A stretch of 64,000 bases of DNA from DATADD01 sp046262355 (GTDB lineage: Bacteria > Actinomycetota > CADDZG01 > WHSQ01). A model generated the notes under the pieces. That model was given only the letters and a program-made list of their open reading frames with translations, made no database searches and had not been told where the DNA came from. Every line of letters starts with the position of its first letter. The stretch's first letter is position 1. Below are positions 42,655 to 51,785 of this stretch, in pieces. The stretch covers positions 6,331 to 70,330 of the forward strand of contig JBHEMX010000051.1 in the NCBI GenBank assembly GCA_046262355.1. The letters are read 5' to 3'. The position numbers were made by a program, and so were the translations under genes.

Positions 42655-43747
42655 GCTGGTGACCCATGTGGCTCCGACGGCCTTCGGCTCCGACGGCCTC
42701 TACGGCGGCGGCGAGCGCTATCCATCCGAGCTATGTCGCGCGCTGGCGCGTCATGTTTCCTGCCGGCTGGTTACCTTCGGACGACGCCTCTCGCACGAGC
42801 GCATCGACGGCCTCGATGTCGTCAAACTGCCGACGATCACGCATCTGAAGGGACACCCGGCGCACCCGATCGCAAGGGGGCTCGGTGCGGCGACAGACGG
42901 CGCCGACGTCGTTCACATGCACCACATGCGCAGCGCGCCGAGCCGTTTGGGTGCACTCACGGCGCGCCGGCGCCGTCAGCATCTCGTCGTTACCGATCAC
43001 GGCCTGGGCGGCGGCGGTTGGGGCGGGATGTTGCCGCGCATGTTCGATCGGTTCCTCGTTGTGTCGCAGTACTCGGCCCAGATGCTCGCTGCGCCGCCCG
43101 CCAGAACCCGCGTGATCTATGGAGGCGCCGACCCCGACCGCTTCCGGCCCGGCGACGAGCGGCGCGCCGGGATACTCTTCGTCGGCCGCATGACGCCCCA
43201 CAAGGGTCTCGACGTGCTGCTGCGCGCCGCGACGACCGAGATGCCGGTCACGGTCGCCGGAACGCGCGGCCACGATCGAGGTGAGCCCGAACGTTCCTAT
43301 CCGAAGCTGCTCGAGCGACTTGCAACCGGCAAGGAGGTCTCCCTCGTGGGCGCGGTCCCCGAGAGCGAGCTCCCCGCGCTGTACCGGCGCGCCGCGGTCT
43401 TCGTGCTCCCATCGCTGCACGACACCTGCTACGGCCGGCATGTCGCCATCTCCGAGCTTCTCGGGCTCTCCCTCATCGAGGCGATGGCGAGCGGCACTCC
43501 GGTCGTATGCAGCCGCATCGGCGGGACGCCCGAGATCGTGCGCGACGGCGAGACCGGATACCTCATCGAGCCCGGCGACGAGGAGGGCTTGCGGGCGCGC
43601 CTCGAGGAGCTGCTCGGCAACCGGCGGGTGGCGCGCCGCATGGGCGAGGCCGCGCGCGCACTGGTGCTCGAGAGCTTCACCTGGGAGCACACGGCTCGCC
43701 GTTGCCTGGCCGCCTATGGGGAGCTGTCCGCGAGCGGAGCAGCGTAG
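42653..43747 (+). CDS. Glycosyltransferase family 4 protein
   Basis: A 364-residue GT-B enzyme. It starts MLVTHVAPTAFGSDGLYGGGER, carries the donor-side block LFVGRMTPHKGLDVLL, VSLVGAVPESELPALYRRAAVFVLPS and ATSGTPVV-type SLIEAMASGTPVVCSRIG with the E-x7-E pattern. ATG 42653 follows AGGGAG and is used instead of the upstream ATG at 42635. The gene converges on the PTPS gene and overlaps it by 34 bp at the 3' end. Together with the divergent enzyme it could add two sugars to one acceptor. Confidence 0.85.
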   Translation: MLVTHVAPTAFGSDGLYGGGERYPSELCRALARHVSCRLVTFGRRLSHERIDGLDVVKLPTITHLKGHPAHPIARGLGAATDGADVVHMHHMRSAPSRLGALTARRRRQHLVVTDHGLGGGGWGGMLPRMFDRFLVVSQYSAQMLAAPPARTRVIYGGADPDRFRPGDERRAGILFVGRMTPHKGLDVLLRAATTEMPVTVAGTRGHDRGEPERSYPKLLERLATGKEVSLVGAVPESELPALYRRAAVFVLPSLHDTCYGRHVAISELLGLSLIEAMASGTPVVCSRIGGTPEIVRDGETGYLIEPGDEEGLRARLEELLGNRRVARRMGEAARALVLESFTWEHTARRCLAAYGELSASGAA

Positions 43748-44103
43748 CCGCCGAAGGCGACCGGAGACTCCCACACCCGGATAGACAAGGCATCTGCGCC
43801 CGACTGCCTCAGCAGCGACGCGATCTCGCCGTGGGCCCAACGGGACAGCGTCTCCACCGTCACCGCTTCGGCGTCGTCGGGACGGATCCTCTCGAGATCC
43901 TGATCTTGGATCTGGGCGACCGTCCCCGTCACGGCTGCCTCGAGGACGTCGAGGTCGACCACCATGGCCCGGCGGTCCAATCCCGAGCGTCCGACGGTTA
44001 CCTCCATGCGGTACTCGTGCGGGTGCAGCTCGCCCTCCGGCCCCTCCATCCCCGGCATCACGTGCAACGCCCGAAACGTCTTCGTCAGCCCAACCTCGTA
44101 CAT
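43714..44103 (-). CDS. 6-pyruvoyl-tetrahydropterin synthase / QueD family protein
   Basis: A 129-residue T-fold protein. FRALHVMPGMEGPEGELHPHEYRMEV carries the first zinc histidine and the HxH pair, and VVDLDVLEA is the conserved strand; TVETLSRWAHGEI and IRVWESPVAFGGY give the catalytic and C-terminal Glu. Relatives convert dihydroneopterin triphosphate to 6-pyruvoyl- or 6-carboxy-tetrahydropterin. The usual catalytic Cys is not seen in the expected N-terminal position, so the reaction may differ. It lies next to the dehydrogenase gene (9 bp apart) and likely shares its transcript. Confidence 0.78.
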   Translation of the reverse strand: MYEVGLTKTFRALHVMPGMEGPEGELHPHEYRMEVTVGRSGLDRRAMVVDLDVLEAAVTGTVAQIQDQDLERIRPDDAEAVTVETLSRWAHGEIASLLRQSGADALSIRVWESPVAFGGYAAPLADSSP

Positions 44104-44112
44104 CGGTTGACC

Positions 44113-45108
44113 CTACCGGTCGTAGCGGAGGGCGGCATGGACGAGACCCGGCGAGCCCCGATCGATCGCATCGAACGCTTCGGCCGCATCGACGAAGGGG
44201 AACTCGTGCGTCGCCAGTCGCTCCAGCGGCAGCTCCCTCATCAGCCTGAGCGCGACCTTGCGGCGCCGCTCGAAGCTCCACCGCCCCGAAAGGTGCGCCG
44301 GGATCGTCGACACCTGGGTGCTGCGGATCGTGAGGCGGCGACGATGGAACTCGCCGCCGAGGGGCAGCGCCACGACCTTGTTGCCGTACCACGACGCGGC
44401 CAGAGCCGTCCCCTCGTGCGCGAGGAGGCGGAGCCCGCCCGCGAGCGCATCGGGCGCGCCGCTCGCCTCGACGAGGAGCGCGGCGCCGCGCCCGTCGCTG
44501 TACCGGCTTACGGCGTCCTCCGCCTCGTCCGGTGTCACCGGATCGATGCCGAAAGAGGCGGCAGCGGCCCTGCGCCATGGTCTCGGCTCGACGGCCACGA
44601 TCTCTGCTCCCGCTCGCGACAGCAGAGCCGCAGCGAGCGTGCCGATCACACCGAGGCCGAGGACGACGACGAGCTCGCTCTGAACGGGCCCGACGTCGAG
44701 CGAGATCTGGAGAGCGGTCTCGACGGAAGGAAATAGTGTTGCGCGGCGCGGCTCGTTCTCAGGAAGCGGGACGAGATCCGATTCGCGGATCACCAGCAGG
44801 TCTTGGTGCGGGTGGAATGCGAAGACGAGCGAACCAAGGGGGAGAGAACCACGAGCGTCCTCGACGCGTCCAACGCAGCTGTAGCCGTAGCGGAAAGGAA
44901 AGGCAAAGGTACCGCCCAGTGCGCCGATCCTCTCGTCGAGTGGGACCGCTGCGTCTATCTCGCCGCGATATGCGAGCATCTCGGTCCCCGGACTGATGCC
45001 CGAATAGAGCGTACGAACAAGGACCTCGCCGGCCTTGGGCGCCGCAACGTCCACCTGCTCCACATCGACGAGCCGTGGGGCCACGAACGTAAGAGCCCGA
45101 GCACGCAT
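44113..45108 (-). CDS. Zinc-binding dehydrogenase (MDR superfamily)
   Basis: A 331-residue MDR-type enzyme. The N-terminal GroES-like part has TLYSGISPGTEMLAYRG and FRYGYSCVGRVEDA; the nucleotide-binding part has LVVVLGLGVIGTLAAALL and IVAVEPR. The usual Cys/His catalytic zinc ligands are replaced (GISPGTE at the first), as in quinone-reductase-like or sorbitol-dehydrogenase-like members and the BchC type, so zinc may be absent. ATG 45108 has AGGGGTG upstream; the longer frame to 45240 runs into the divergent gene. Placed with PTPS and RibA-RibD genes, it probably reduces or oxidises a pathway intermediate. Confidence 0.8.
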   Translation of the reverse strand: MRARALTFVAPRLVDVEQVDVAAPKAGEVLVRTLYSGISPGTEMLAYRGEIDAAVPLDERIGALGGTFAFPFRYGYSCVGRVEDARGSLPLGSLVFAFHPHQDLLVIRESDLVPLPENEPRRATLFPSVETALQISLDVGPVQSELVVVLGLGVIGTLAAALLSRAGAEIVAVEPRPWRRAAAASFGIDPVTPDEAEDAVSRYSDGRGAALLVEASGAPDALAGGLRLLAHEGTALAASWYGNKVVALPLGGEFHRRRLTIRSTQVSTIPAHLSGRWSFERRRKVALRLMRELPLERLATHEFPFVDAAEAFDAIDRGSPGLVHAALRYDR

Positions 45109-45203
45109 GTCCACACCCCTCGCTCGATCATCGTCGGACGACGATCCCTTGTGCGCCCACTCTACGGAAAGAGGCTGCGGTGAGTCCCAAGGAGGTCGCG
45201 CGC

Positions 45204-46535
45204 GTGACGCTTCCCACGCCGTACGGCACCTTCGAGGCACGCGCCTTCCGGTGCTCGTCGCGCTTCGTGTACCTGGCGCTCATCGCCGGCGACATCGGGG
45301 GTGCAACTCCCGTTCTCGCCCGCGTCCATTCCGAGTGCCTTACAGGCGATGCGCTCGGTTCTTTGCGCTGCGATTGTGGGCTCCAGCTGCACGAATCGCT
45401 GCGGGCGATGACGGCCGAAGGGCGGGGCGTCCTCATATACGCGACCGGACACGAGGGTCGCGGGATCGGACTCGTCAACAAGCTGCGCGCATATGCCGAG
45501 CAGGACCACGGCTCCGACACCGTAGATGCCAACCTGCACCTCGGCCTGCCGATCGACGACCGACGCTACTCCGATGCAGCCGAAGTGCTGAAGACACTCG
45601 GCGTCCGAAGCGTTCGATTGCTCACCAACAACCCCGACAAGGTAGAGGGCCTGCGAGCAGCCGGTGTCCAAGTCGACGAGGTACGTCCGCTGCCGGTCGC
45701 GGCACACGTTCGCAATGTGCGCTATCTCGAGACGAAGCAGCAACGCCTCGGCCATGTGAGGCCGCTCGGGCGCGCCCTCGTCGGGTCGCTGCCGACGCCG
45801 CCCGACGTGGGGCCGCTGCTCGGTCCGGTCACGCCTCCAGAGGCGCGCCCCTACCTGGCGATCAAGTACGCGCAGAGCATGGACGGACGCATAGCCACCG
45901 CGAGCGGAGACTCCAGGTGGATCAGCGGTGAGGCGGAGCGAGCCGTGTCACACGCCCTGCGGGCGCGCTGCGACGGCATCATGGTCGGCGTCGGAACCGT
46001 GTTGCGAGACGACCCACAGCTTACGGTGCGGCTCGTGGCGGGAGCCTCGCCCGTGCGGGTGATCCTGGACTCGAAGCTCCGCATCCCGCTCGACGCGCAC
46101 GTGCTGGACGATGCGGCCGCGACCTTGGTGCTGACGACGAACCAGGCCGACGTCGGCAAACGCGTGCACCTGGAGAAGCGCAACGTCGGTGTGCGCGTCG
46201 TCCCCGCGGGCCCCCGTGGCGTCGACCTCCCGGCGGCCGCGCGGGTGCTGCGCGATGCGGGCATGGAGTGCGTTCTCGTCGAGGGCGGAGCCGCCCTCAT
46301 CACCTCCCTGCTGGCCGGCGGGCTCGTCGACCGGCTCATCGTGGCCTGCGCGCCGGTGCTGCTCGGGCGAGGCGTGGAGGGCATCGGTGACCTCGGCGTG
46401 ACGCAGGTATCCGAAGGCCTGGCCCTCACCGATCGCTCGGTGTACGTACTCGACGAAGACGTGCTCACGGCATGGAGCGTGGGACGCCCCGCGCGCACTG
46501 AAGACCTCGGGCGGGAGAGCGCGGCGCGCCTCTGA
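45204..46535 (+). CDS. Bifunctional GTP cyclohydrolase II / RibD C-terminal reductase-like fusion
   Basis: A 443-residue fusion. Residues 1-205 are GTP cyclohydrolase II: HSECLTGDALGSLRCDCG holds the three zinc cysteines, YATGHEGRGIGLVNK the catalytic region, and LLTNNPDKVEGL the usual end. Residues 225-430 resemble the RibD C-terminal (RibF/DHFR-like) reductase: YLAIKYAQSMDGRIA, GVGTVLRDDPQLTVR and LVEGGAALI. RibA opens GTP to a diaminopyrimidine; the reductase would act on a related ribosylamino-pyrimidine. The deaminase domain of RibD is absent. GTG 45204 is preferred because AGGAGG lies 8 nt upstream; GTG 45180 is in frame too. Neighbours suggest secondary rather than flavin metabolism. 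Confidence 0.85.
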   Translation: MTLPTPYGTFEARAFRCSSRFVYLALIAGDIGGATPVLARVHSECLTGDALGSLRCDCGLQLHESLRAMTAEGRGVLIYATGHEGRGIGLVNKLRAYAEQDHGSDTVDANLHLGLPIDDRRYSDAAEVLKTLGVRSVRLLTNNPDKVEGLRAAGVQVDEVRPLPVAAHVRNVRYLETKQQRLGHVRPLGRALVGSLPTPPDVGPLLGPVTPPEARPYLAIKYAQSMDGRIATASGDSRWISGEAERAVSHALRARCDGIMVGVGTVLRDDPQLTVRLVAGASPVRVILDSKLRIPLDAHVLDDAAATLVLTTNQADVGKRVHLEKRNVGVRVVPAGPRGVDLPAAARVLRDAGMECVLVEGGAALITSLLAGGLVDRLIVACAPVLLGRGVEGIGDLGVTQVSEGLALTDRSVYVLDEDVLTAWSVGRPARTEDLGRESAARL

Positions 46536-46626
46536 CGCGGGCGCCGACCCTCAAGTTTTTCCAGCTCCAAGCCGATGGATCTTTACGTCGGTCTTTTCAG
46601 CGCCAGAACAACCAGAACAAGAGGTC

Positions 46627-47319
46627 ATGATGCTCCGTCCAACAAAGGCAGTGGTGCTCGGTGCACTGCTCGCGGTCGTCGCCATGGGGATGGCCAACGC
46701 CCTCCCGAACTCTCTAAGGATGAGCGTTGCCTCGGGGCGCGTCAGCGCGCTGGAGCGCCACACGGACTCGCGTTGCCTCCTCGAGAAGAACGCCGAAGAA
46801 GACGGCTGCAAGGGAGACGAGGACTCGACGGTCGCGGCCGGCGGCGAGGAAGACGAGGACAAGGACGGAGTCGACGGAAGCGACGATGGGTTCTCCCTCG
46901 GGCAGGCCGTGAAGGTCGCAGCTCGTTGCGACCTCAAGGGCCCGGCCCACGGCGAGCTCGTGCGCTCGATCGCCCACGACAAGGATGCGACGGTCGCGGA
47001 TGCCGAAGCCGCGTGTGAGGCAGCCATGGCAGAGGCGGAGACCCGGAGCGGTCACGGCAACGGCAACCAGGAGGGGGTGAAGGGCAACGGGAACCAGCCC
47101 GAAGAGCCGCAGGTATCCGAGCCCGGTCCGCAGTCGGATGATGAGGGCCACAGCGGAGCCTCCAACTCCGGCGGCAACGGCGGCGGCAACTCCGGCGGCA
47201 ACGGCGACGGCAGCTCCGGCAACGGCAACGGGAACTCCTTCGGCAACACGGACGACGCCTCGGCTTCCGCCTCCTCCCACGGCAACTCCGGCGGAGGCAA
47301 CGGGAACGGGAAGGGTTGA
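46627..47319 (+). CDS. Secreted low-complexity protein, Asp/Glu- then Gly/Asn/Ser-rich
   Basis: A 230-residue exported protein starting MMLRPTKAVVLGALLAVVAMG, a clear signal peptide. An acidic segment (GGEEDEDKDGVDGSDDG) and a Cys-containing helical part (RCDLKGPAHGELVRSIAHDKDAT, ADAEAACEAAM) come next. The final 80 residues are Gly/Asn/Ser repeats (NGGGNSGGNGDGSSGNGNG). No enzyme motif is visible; it may be a matrix or spacer protein. It follows the RibA-RibD gene by 91 bp and converges with tag, whose stop is 3 bp away. Confidence 0.65.
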   Translation: MMLRPTKAVVLGALLAVVAMGMANALPNSLRMSVASGRVSALERHTDSRCLLEKNAEEDGCKGDEDSTVAAGGEEDEDKDGVDGSDDGFSLGQAVKVAARCDLKGPAHGELVRSIAHDKDATVADAEAACEAAMAEAETRSGHGNGNQEGVKGNGNQPEEPQVSEPGPQSDDEGHSGASNSGGNGGGNSGGNGDGSSGNGNGNSFGNTDDASASASSHGNSGGGNGNGKG

Positions 47320-47322
47320 GCG

Positions 47323-47928
47323 TCAGGGCCGAGGGAGGTCGCACCCCACAAGGTGATCGTCCACCATGCCGATCGCCTGCATGAACGCGTAGACGATCGT
47401 GGGCCCGACGAAGCGGAACCCTCTGTGCTTCAGATCGCTCGCCAGCGCCCGGGACTCCGGGGTTTCGGCCGGGACCTCTGTGAGGGACGCCGGCCGCCTT
47501 GCCCGCGGCGCCGGAGCGAAGGACCACACGAGCTCCGATAGCGAAGATCCGTCGGCGCGCAAGGACTGAGCGGAGCGCGCGTTGCCCCGCGCGGCCACGA
47601 TCTTCGCTCGGTTCCGTACGATGCCGGCGTCGCCCATGAGCCGCTCGAGGTCGGCCTCGCCGAACGACGCAACCCTCGCTGTGTCGAAGCCTGCGAAGGC
47701 GGCGCGGAAGGCATCCCGCTTGTGCAGGATCGTGACCCACGACAGACCTGCCTGGAACCCCTCGAGGATCAACATCTCGAAGAGACGGCCCTCGTCGCGC
47801 ACGGGCCGGCCCCACTCCTCGTCGTGATACGCGACGGAGAGCGGATCGGAGGCCGCCCACGCGCAACGCGCCACGCCGTCGATCCCGATGGTCACGTCCT
47901 TAGAGGTCGCGCCGGAGGTGTGTCCCAT
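47323..47928 (-). CDS. tag: DNA-3-methyladenine glycosylase I
   Basis: A 201-residue Tag glycosylase. Family signature: RCAWAASDPLSVAYHDEEWGRPV with the zinc Cys and His, LFEMLILEGFQAGLSWVTIL with the base-binding aromatic residues, and the C-terminal HRGFRFVGPTIVYAFMQAIG with VDDHLVGC, which supplies the last zinc His and Cys. It removes 3-methyladenine from alkylated DNA. Unlike the AlkA- and YcaQ-like genes nearby it is intact. ATG 47928 is the first start; a later GTG is possible. Confidence 0.93.
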   Translation of the reverse strand: MGHTSGATSKDVTIGIDGVARCAWAASDPLSVAYHDEEWGRPVRDEGRLFEMLILEGFQAGLSWVTILHKRDAFRAAFAGFDTARVASFGEADLERLMGDAGIVRNRAKIVAARGNARSAQSLRADGSSLSELVWSFAPAPRARRPASLTEVPAETPESRALASDLKHRGFRFVGPTIVYAFMQAIGMVDDHLVGCDLPRP

Positions 47929-48037
47929 GCCGGGATTGTCCCCCAGCCGGCGCTCGTCGCAACCCGAGACGCCTCACGTCCCCCGCCCGCGAGCGACTAC
48001 GCTCTGCGCGAACCCGCGACTCCAAGGAGAACCCGAC

Positions 48038-49690
48038 ATGGCAGAGACCACGTTCGCGACCCTGCGGCCTCCCGCCGGCCGCAACGAGCCGGTCAAGGAC
48101 TATTCGCCGGGCTCACCGGAGCGCACGAGACTGCGCTCGAGACTGCGGACGATGAGCCGGGAACGCATCGAGATACCGATGGTGATCGGCGGCAAGGATG
48201 TGACGAGCGGCGACATCTACGAGGCCGTCATGCCCCACGATACCAAGCACGTGCTGGCGGACGTGCACCAGAGCACCGCCGACCATCTGCACGAGGCGGT
48301 CCGGGCTGCCGCCGATGCCCACCGCGAGTGGGCCTCGCTGCCGTGGCACGAACGAGCGAGCATCTTCCTGCGCGCGGCCGAGCTGCTCGCCGGGCCATGG
48401 CGCGAAACGGTGAACGCGGCCACGATGCTGGGGCAGTCGAAGACTGCTCACCAGGCCGAGATCGACGCAGCCTGCGAGCTGATCGACTTCTGGCGCTTCA
48501 ACGTCGAATACGCACCACGCGTGTACGCCGAACAGCCGGTCTCGTCGCCGGGCATGTGGAACCAGCTCGACTACCGGCCGCTAGAGGGATTCGTGTTCGC
48601 CGTGACGCCGTTCAACTTCACATCGATCGCGGGCAACCTTCCGACCACACCGGCGCTGATGGGCAACACGGTCGTATGGAAACCATCCCTGACGCAGGCG
48701 TTCTCCGCGCACTACCTCATGAGGTTGCTGCAGGACGCGGGGGTACCCGAGGGCGTAATCAACATCGTGCATGGTCCGGGCCCAGAGATCGGGGAGGCGG
48801 CCCTCTCGCACCCCGACATGGCGGGGATCCACTTCACCGGTTCCACGAAGACCTTCGACTGGATGTGGCGCAAGGTCGGCGCCAACATCTCGAACTATCG
48901 AAACTTCCCTCGCATCGTCGGAGAGACTGGGGGCAAGGACTTCATCGTCGCTCACGCCAGCGCGGCGGTCGACGCGCTCGCGACCGCCATCGTGCGGGGG
49001 TCGTTCGAGTACCAAGGACAGAAGTGCTCGGCCGCCTCGCGCGTCTACGTCCCGTCGAACCTGTGGGAGCCGCTCAGAGAGCGACTCGCCGGCGAGGTGC
49101 CACAGATAAGGATGGGCGACATCGCCGACTTCGGTAACTTCATGGGCGCAGTGATCGATGACCGCGCGTTCACGAAGCACTCGCGGGCGATCGAAGAAGC
49201 GAGGTCCTCGACGGACATCGAGATAGTCGCCGGCGGAGAGGCCGACGACTCCGAGGGCTACTTCGTCAGCCCCACCGTGATCCGCTCGAAGGACCCCACG
49301 GCGCGTCTCATGCGCGAGGAGTTGTTCGGCCCGATCGTCACGGCCTTCGTGTACCCGGAACAGGACTTCGAAGAGGTCTTGGACCTCATCGATACGACGA
49401 GCCCCTACGCGTTGACCGGGGCGGTGTTCTCACAAGAGACGGCCGCGGTCGTCGAGGCCAAGCGACGGCTGCGTTACTCGGCGGGCAACTTCTACGTGAA
49501 CGACAAGCCCACGGGAGCAGTGGTCGGACAGCAGCCCTTCGGAGGCGCACGGCGGTCGGGAACCAACGATAAGGCCGGCTCGATGTGGAACCTGATTAGG
49601 TGGGTCAGCCCACGGGCGATCAAGGAGACCTTCGTGCCGCCGACCGACTACAGATATCCCTTCATGGTAGCCGACGACGACCGCCCGTAG
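48038..49690 (+). CDS. pruA: L-glutamate gamma-semialdehyde dehydrogenase (1-pyrroline-5-carboxylate dehydrogenase)
   Basis: A 550-residue aldehyde dehydrogenase of the PruA type. AVTPFNFTSIAGNLP and VVWKPSLTQAF are the NAD-binding blocks; VGETGGKDFIV holds the general-base Glu; EYQGQKCSAASRVY holds the nucleophilic Cys; NFYVNDKPTGAVVGQQPFGG is the C-terminal signature. It oxidises glutamate semialdehyde to glutamate in proline and arginine breakdown. ATG 48038 has AAGGAG upstream. No proline dehydrogenase is adjacent. It fits with the arginine/polyamine catabolic operon further left, though they are not linked. Confidence 0.92.
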   Translation: MAETTFATLRPPAGRNEPVKDYSPGSPERTRLRSRLRTMSRERIEIPMVIGGKDVTSGDIYEAVMPHDTKHVLADVHQSTADHLHEAVRAAADAHREWASLPWHERASIFLRAAELLAGPWRETVNAATMLGQSKTAHQAEIDAACELIDFWRFNVEYAPRVYAEQPVSSPGMWNQLDYRPLEGFVFAVTPFNFTSIAGNLPTTPALMGNTVVWKPSLTQAFSAHYLMRLLQDAGVPEGVINIVHGPGPEIGEAALSHPDMAGIHFTGSTKTFDWMWRKVGANISNYRNFPRIVGETGGKDFIVAHASAAVDALATAIVRGSFEYQGQKCSAASRVYVPSNLWEPLRERLAGEVPQIRMGDIADFGNFMGAVIDDRAFTKHSRAIEEARSSTDIEIVAGGEADDSEGYFVSPTVIRSKDPTARLMREELFGPIVTAFVYPEQDFEEVLDLIDTTSPYALTGAVFSQETAAVVEAKRRLRYSAGNFYVNDKPTGAVVGQQPFGGARRSGTNDKAGSMWNLIRWVSPRAIKETFVPPTDYRYPFMVADDDRP

Positions 49691-49696
49691 CGGCGC

Positions 49697-50155
49697 CTAG
49701 CCGGCCGCGCCGCGCCTTCGTAGCGCCGTTGCGCTTGCGCCGACGAGCGCGCCGCTCGCGACCATCTCGAACCCCCACCACGCGGCCGGGTGATGATCCG
49801 TGATGCCGCATGCCGCCGCCATGCCGAAGGCCAGCAAGGAGGTCACGAGCGAGATCTGCAGGGCCCTCGGCGCCTTGGTGGCGAGTGCGAAGAAGGTTCC
49901 GAGCAGCCCGAAGGTGAACGTGATCCCGAGCAGCTCAGCCCACAGCGGCAGCGTGGCGTTCGCCGCAGGGGCGGGCTCGAGCACCAGCGCGCCCACGATG
50001 AGCCCGATCCATCCGAGCATCAGGCGACGGTGCCAGTTCGCCGACGAGACTCGCCGGGGCTCTCGGCGCGTCTCCGACCGCCGCCACAGCTCCTCGAGTT
50101 CGACCTCCGCCTCGGTGCCCTTCCTGGTCTCGAGGTCCTCTGAGACGATCGCCAT
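49697..50155 (-). CDS. Four-span membrane protein of unknown function
   Basis: A 152-residue protein from ATG 50155 with GGGGGTG upstream. After a hydrophilic, Glu/Arg-rich head (VSEDLETRKGTEAEVELEEL) come four hydrophobic segments (LMLGWIGLIVGALVLE, LWAELLGITFTFGLLGTFFAL, LQISLVTSLLAFGMAA, WWGFEMVASGALVGAS). No recognised family. Ends 6 bp after the pruA stop, convergent. Upstream is the M29 aminopeptidase gene in the same direction, 68 bp away. Confidence 0.6.
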   Translation of the reverse strand: MAIVSEDLETRKGTEAEVELEELWRRSETRREPRRVSSANWHRRLMLGWIGLIVGALVLEPAPAANATLPLWAELLGITFTFGLLGTFFALATKAPRALQISLVTSLLAFGMAAACGITDHHPAAWWGFEMVASGALVGASATALRRRGAAG

Positions 50156-50222
50156 CTGTCGCACCCCCAAGGTCGGATGGTCGGACACTCCGATCGTACT
50201 GCGAACCGGACGCTGCGATCCC

Positions 50223-51446
50223 CTATGCCAGCTGCCAGGCGTCGTGGCGAATGATCGGGACGAGCTCGCCGCCGGGCGCCACGCCGTCGACGGCGACCTC
50301 GGGCCCGCCGACCATGAAGTCGGTGTGGACGCGCGAGTGATTGATGCCCAGCTCGTGCTTCGCCTCGCGCGATAGCTCCGACGCCCCGTCGACGCAGAAC
50401 GTGAGGCCGCTGCCGTAGGCGATGTGACAGGTCGCGTTCTCGTCGAACAGCGTGTTGGAGAAGACGAGGCCGGTCTTGCCGACCGCAGAAGAGCCGTCCA
50501 CGAGTGCAATCTCGCCGAGCATGCCGGCCCCCTCGTCGATGGACATCTGCGCGCGCACCACGTCCGCGCCCGTCGATGCTTTGACCTCGACGGCTTTCCC
50601 ATCCGAGAAACGGACCTCGAGGTCGCGCACGGTGACGCCTTCGTTGGGCAGGTGCAGTGGTTTGGTCGAGCGCACGACACCCTCGACGCGGCGGAAATCG
50701 GGCGTTGAAAAGACCTCTTCCGTCGGCAGGTTGGGCACGTGTCTAAGATCCCACGCCGTCTCGATGCCTGCCGCCATCCACCGAGCGCCGGGGATGAGTC
50801 CGACGGTGAGATCCGTGCCCGGACCGGAGAAGCGGATGGACTCGAAGTGGCGATCGTTGAGCGCGGCGGCGCGCGCCAAGAGATCATCGATGTGCTCGTT
50901 CCACGCCTGCGCGGGATCGTCGGCGTAGAGACGCACGGCCTGAGCGACGGCGTCCCACAGACGCTCGACGTCGGGCTCGCCGAAAACCGAACGTGCCCAG
51001 CCTTCGTTGGGAAAGGCGACGATCGTCCAGCTCACCGATCGTGCGTTGATGACGCGTAGATGCTCGTCGGAGAGTTTCAACATGCGTGCCCCACCGACGC
51101 GTTCGGGGTCGAGGTCGGCGAACAGCTCGGGTTCAGGATCGCCGGTCACAGAGATAAGGGCCCCTTGCCTCTCCTCGAGATCCTTCAGCCGCTGCACGAG
51201 GTGAGGAGGCGACCACGTAAGCGCCTCCTCGGACCCGTGCTCGAGCATCGCCCTACGCACGTGCTGATCCCCGTAGGAGACTTCGACGAAGCGAGCTCCG
51301 GCTTCGTACGCCGCCGCAGCGAGCGCGCGCGCCATCGGGGCGTGCTCAACGAGACCTTGCACGAGCACGTCCTGGCCCTGCTGCAGATTGACGCCGACCG
51401 AAACGGCCAGTCGGGCGTAGGCGTTCAGTCTCTCCTCGGGATCCAC
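50223..51446 (-). CDS. Aminopeptidase, M29 (thermophilic metalloprotease) family
   Basis: A 407-residue exopeptidase of the M29 family. The N-terminal half starts LNAYARLAVSVGVNLQQGQD, as in AmpS and AmpT. Metal ligands lie in the C-terminal half: GAGMLGEIALVD with Glu, and ELGINHSRVHTDFMVGGPEV with two His and Asp. It removes N-terminal residues from peptides as a cytoplasmic dimer with two divalent metal ions. Length matches the family. ATG 51446; no signal peptide. Confidence 0.9.
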   Translation of the reverse strand: MDPEERLNAYARLAVSVGVNLQQGQDVLVQGLVEHAPMARALAAAAYEAGARFVEVSYGDQHVRRAMLEHGSEEALTWSPPHLVQRLKDLEERQGALISVTGDPEPELFADLDPERVGGARMLKLSDEHLRVINARSVSWTIVAFPNEGWARSVFGEPDVERLWDAVAQAVRLYADDPAQAWNEHIDDLLARAAALNDRHFESIRFSGPGTDLTVGLIPGARWMAAGIETAWDLRHVPNLPTEEVFSTPDFRRVEGVVRSTKPLHLPNEGVTVRDLEVRFSDGKAVEVKASTGADVVRAQMSIDEGAGMLGEIALVDGSSAVGKTGLVFSNTLFDENATCHIAYGSGLTFCVDGASELSREAKHELGINHSRVHTDFMVGGPEVAVDGVAPGGELVPIIRHDAWQLA

Positions 51447-51785
51447 ACTGCCGAACGATATACGAAGGCTTCAGCCCGGGGTGTGGCGGTCCGAGTGCTT
51501 TAGAGTCGCAACTTCCTCAGCGGTTCGAGAAGGATCCTCCGATCGGAGCATCGCCTGCAGCGGACGGACGAAACGCGCAGCGGATCACACAGCGAGGCCG
51601 GACGGCAACCTGCTGATCCGGGTCAGGCGGCGTGGAAGCTGATCCGGCTGCTCGGTGCTCTCTACGTCTTCATCGGTGCGCTGCAGATCCTGAAGACGGG
51701 CGCAAGCGAGCTGGCGAACGTTGGCGACGGAGGGATCTTCCTCGCGAACGCCGGATCGACGCTCGGTCTCGGCTGGATCGGAGCC

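Noticed and set aside
51500..51560. T-arm-like GGTTCGA suggesting a tRNA
   Set aside because: The surrounding bases do not pair into an acceptor or anticodon stem.
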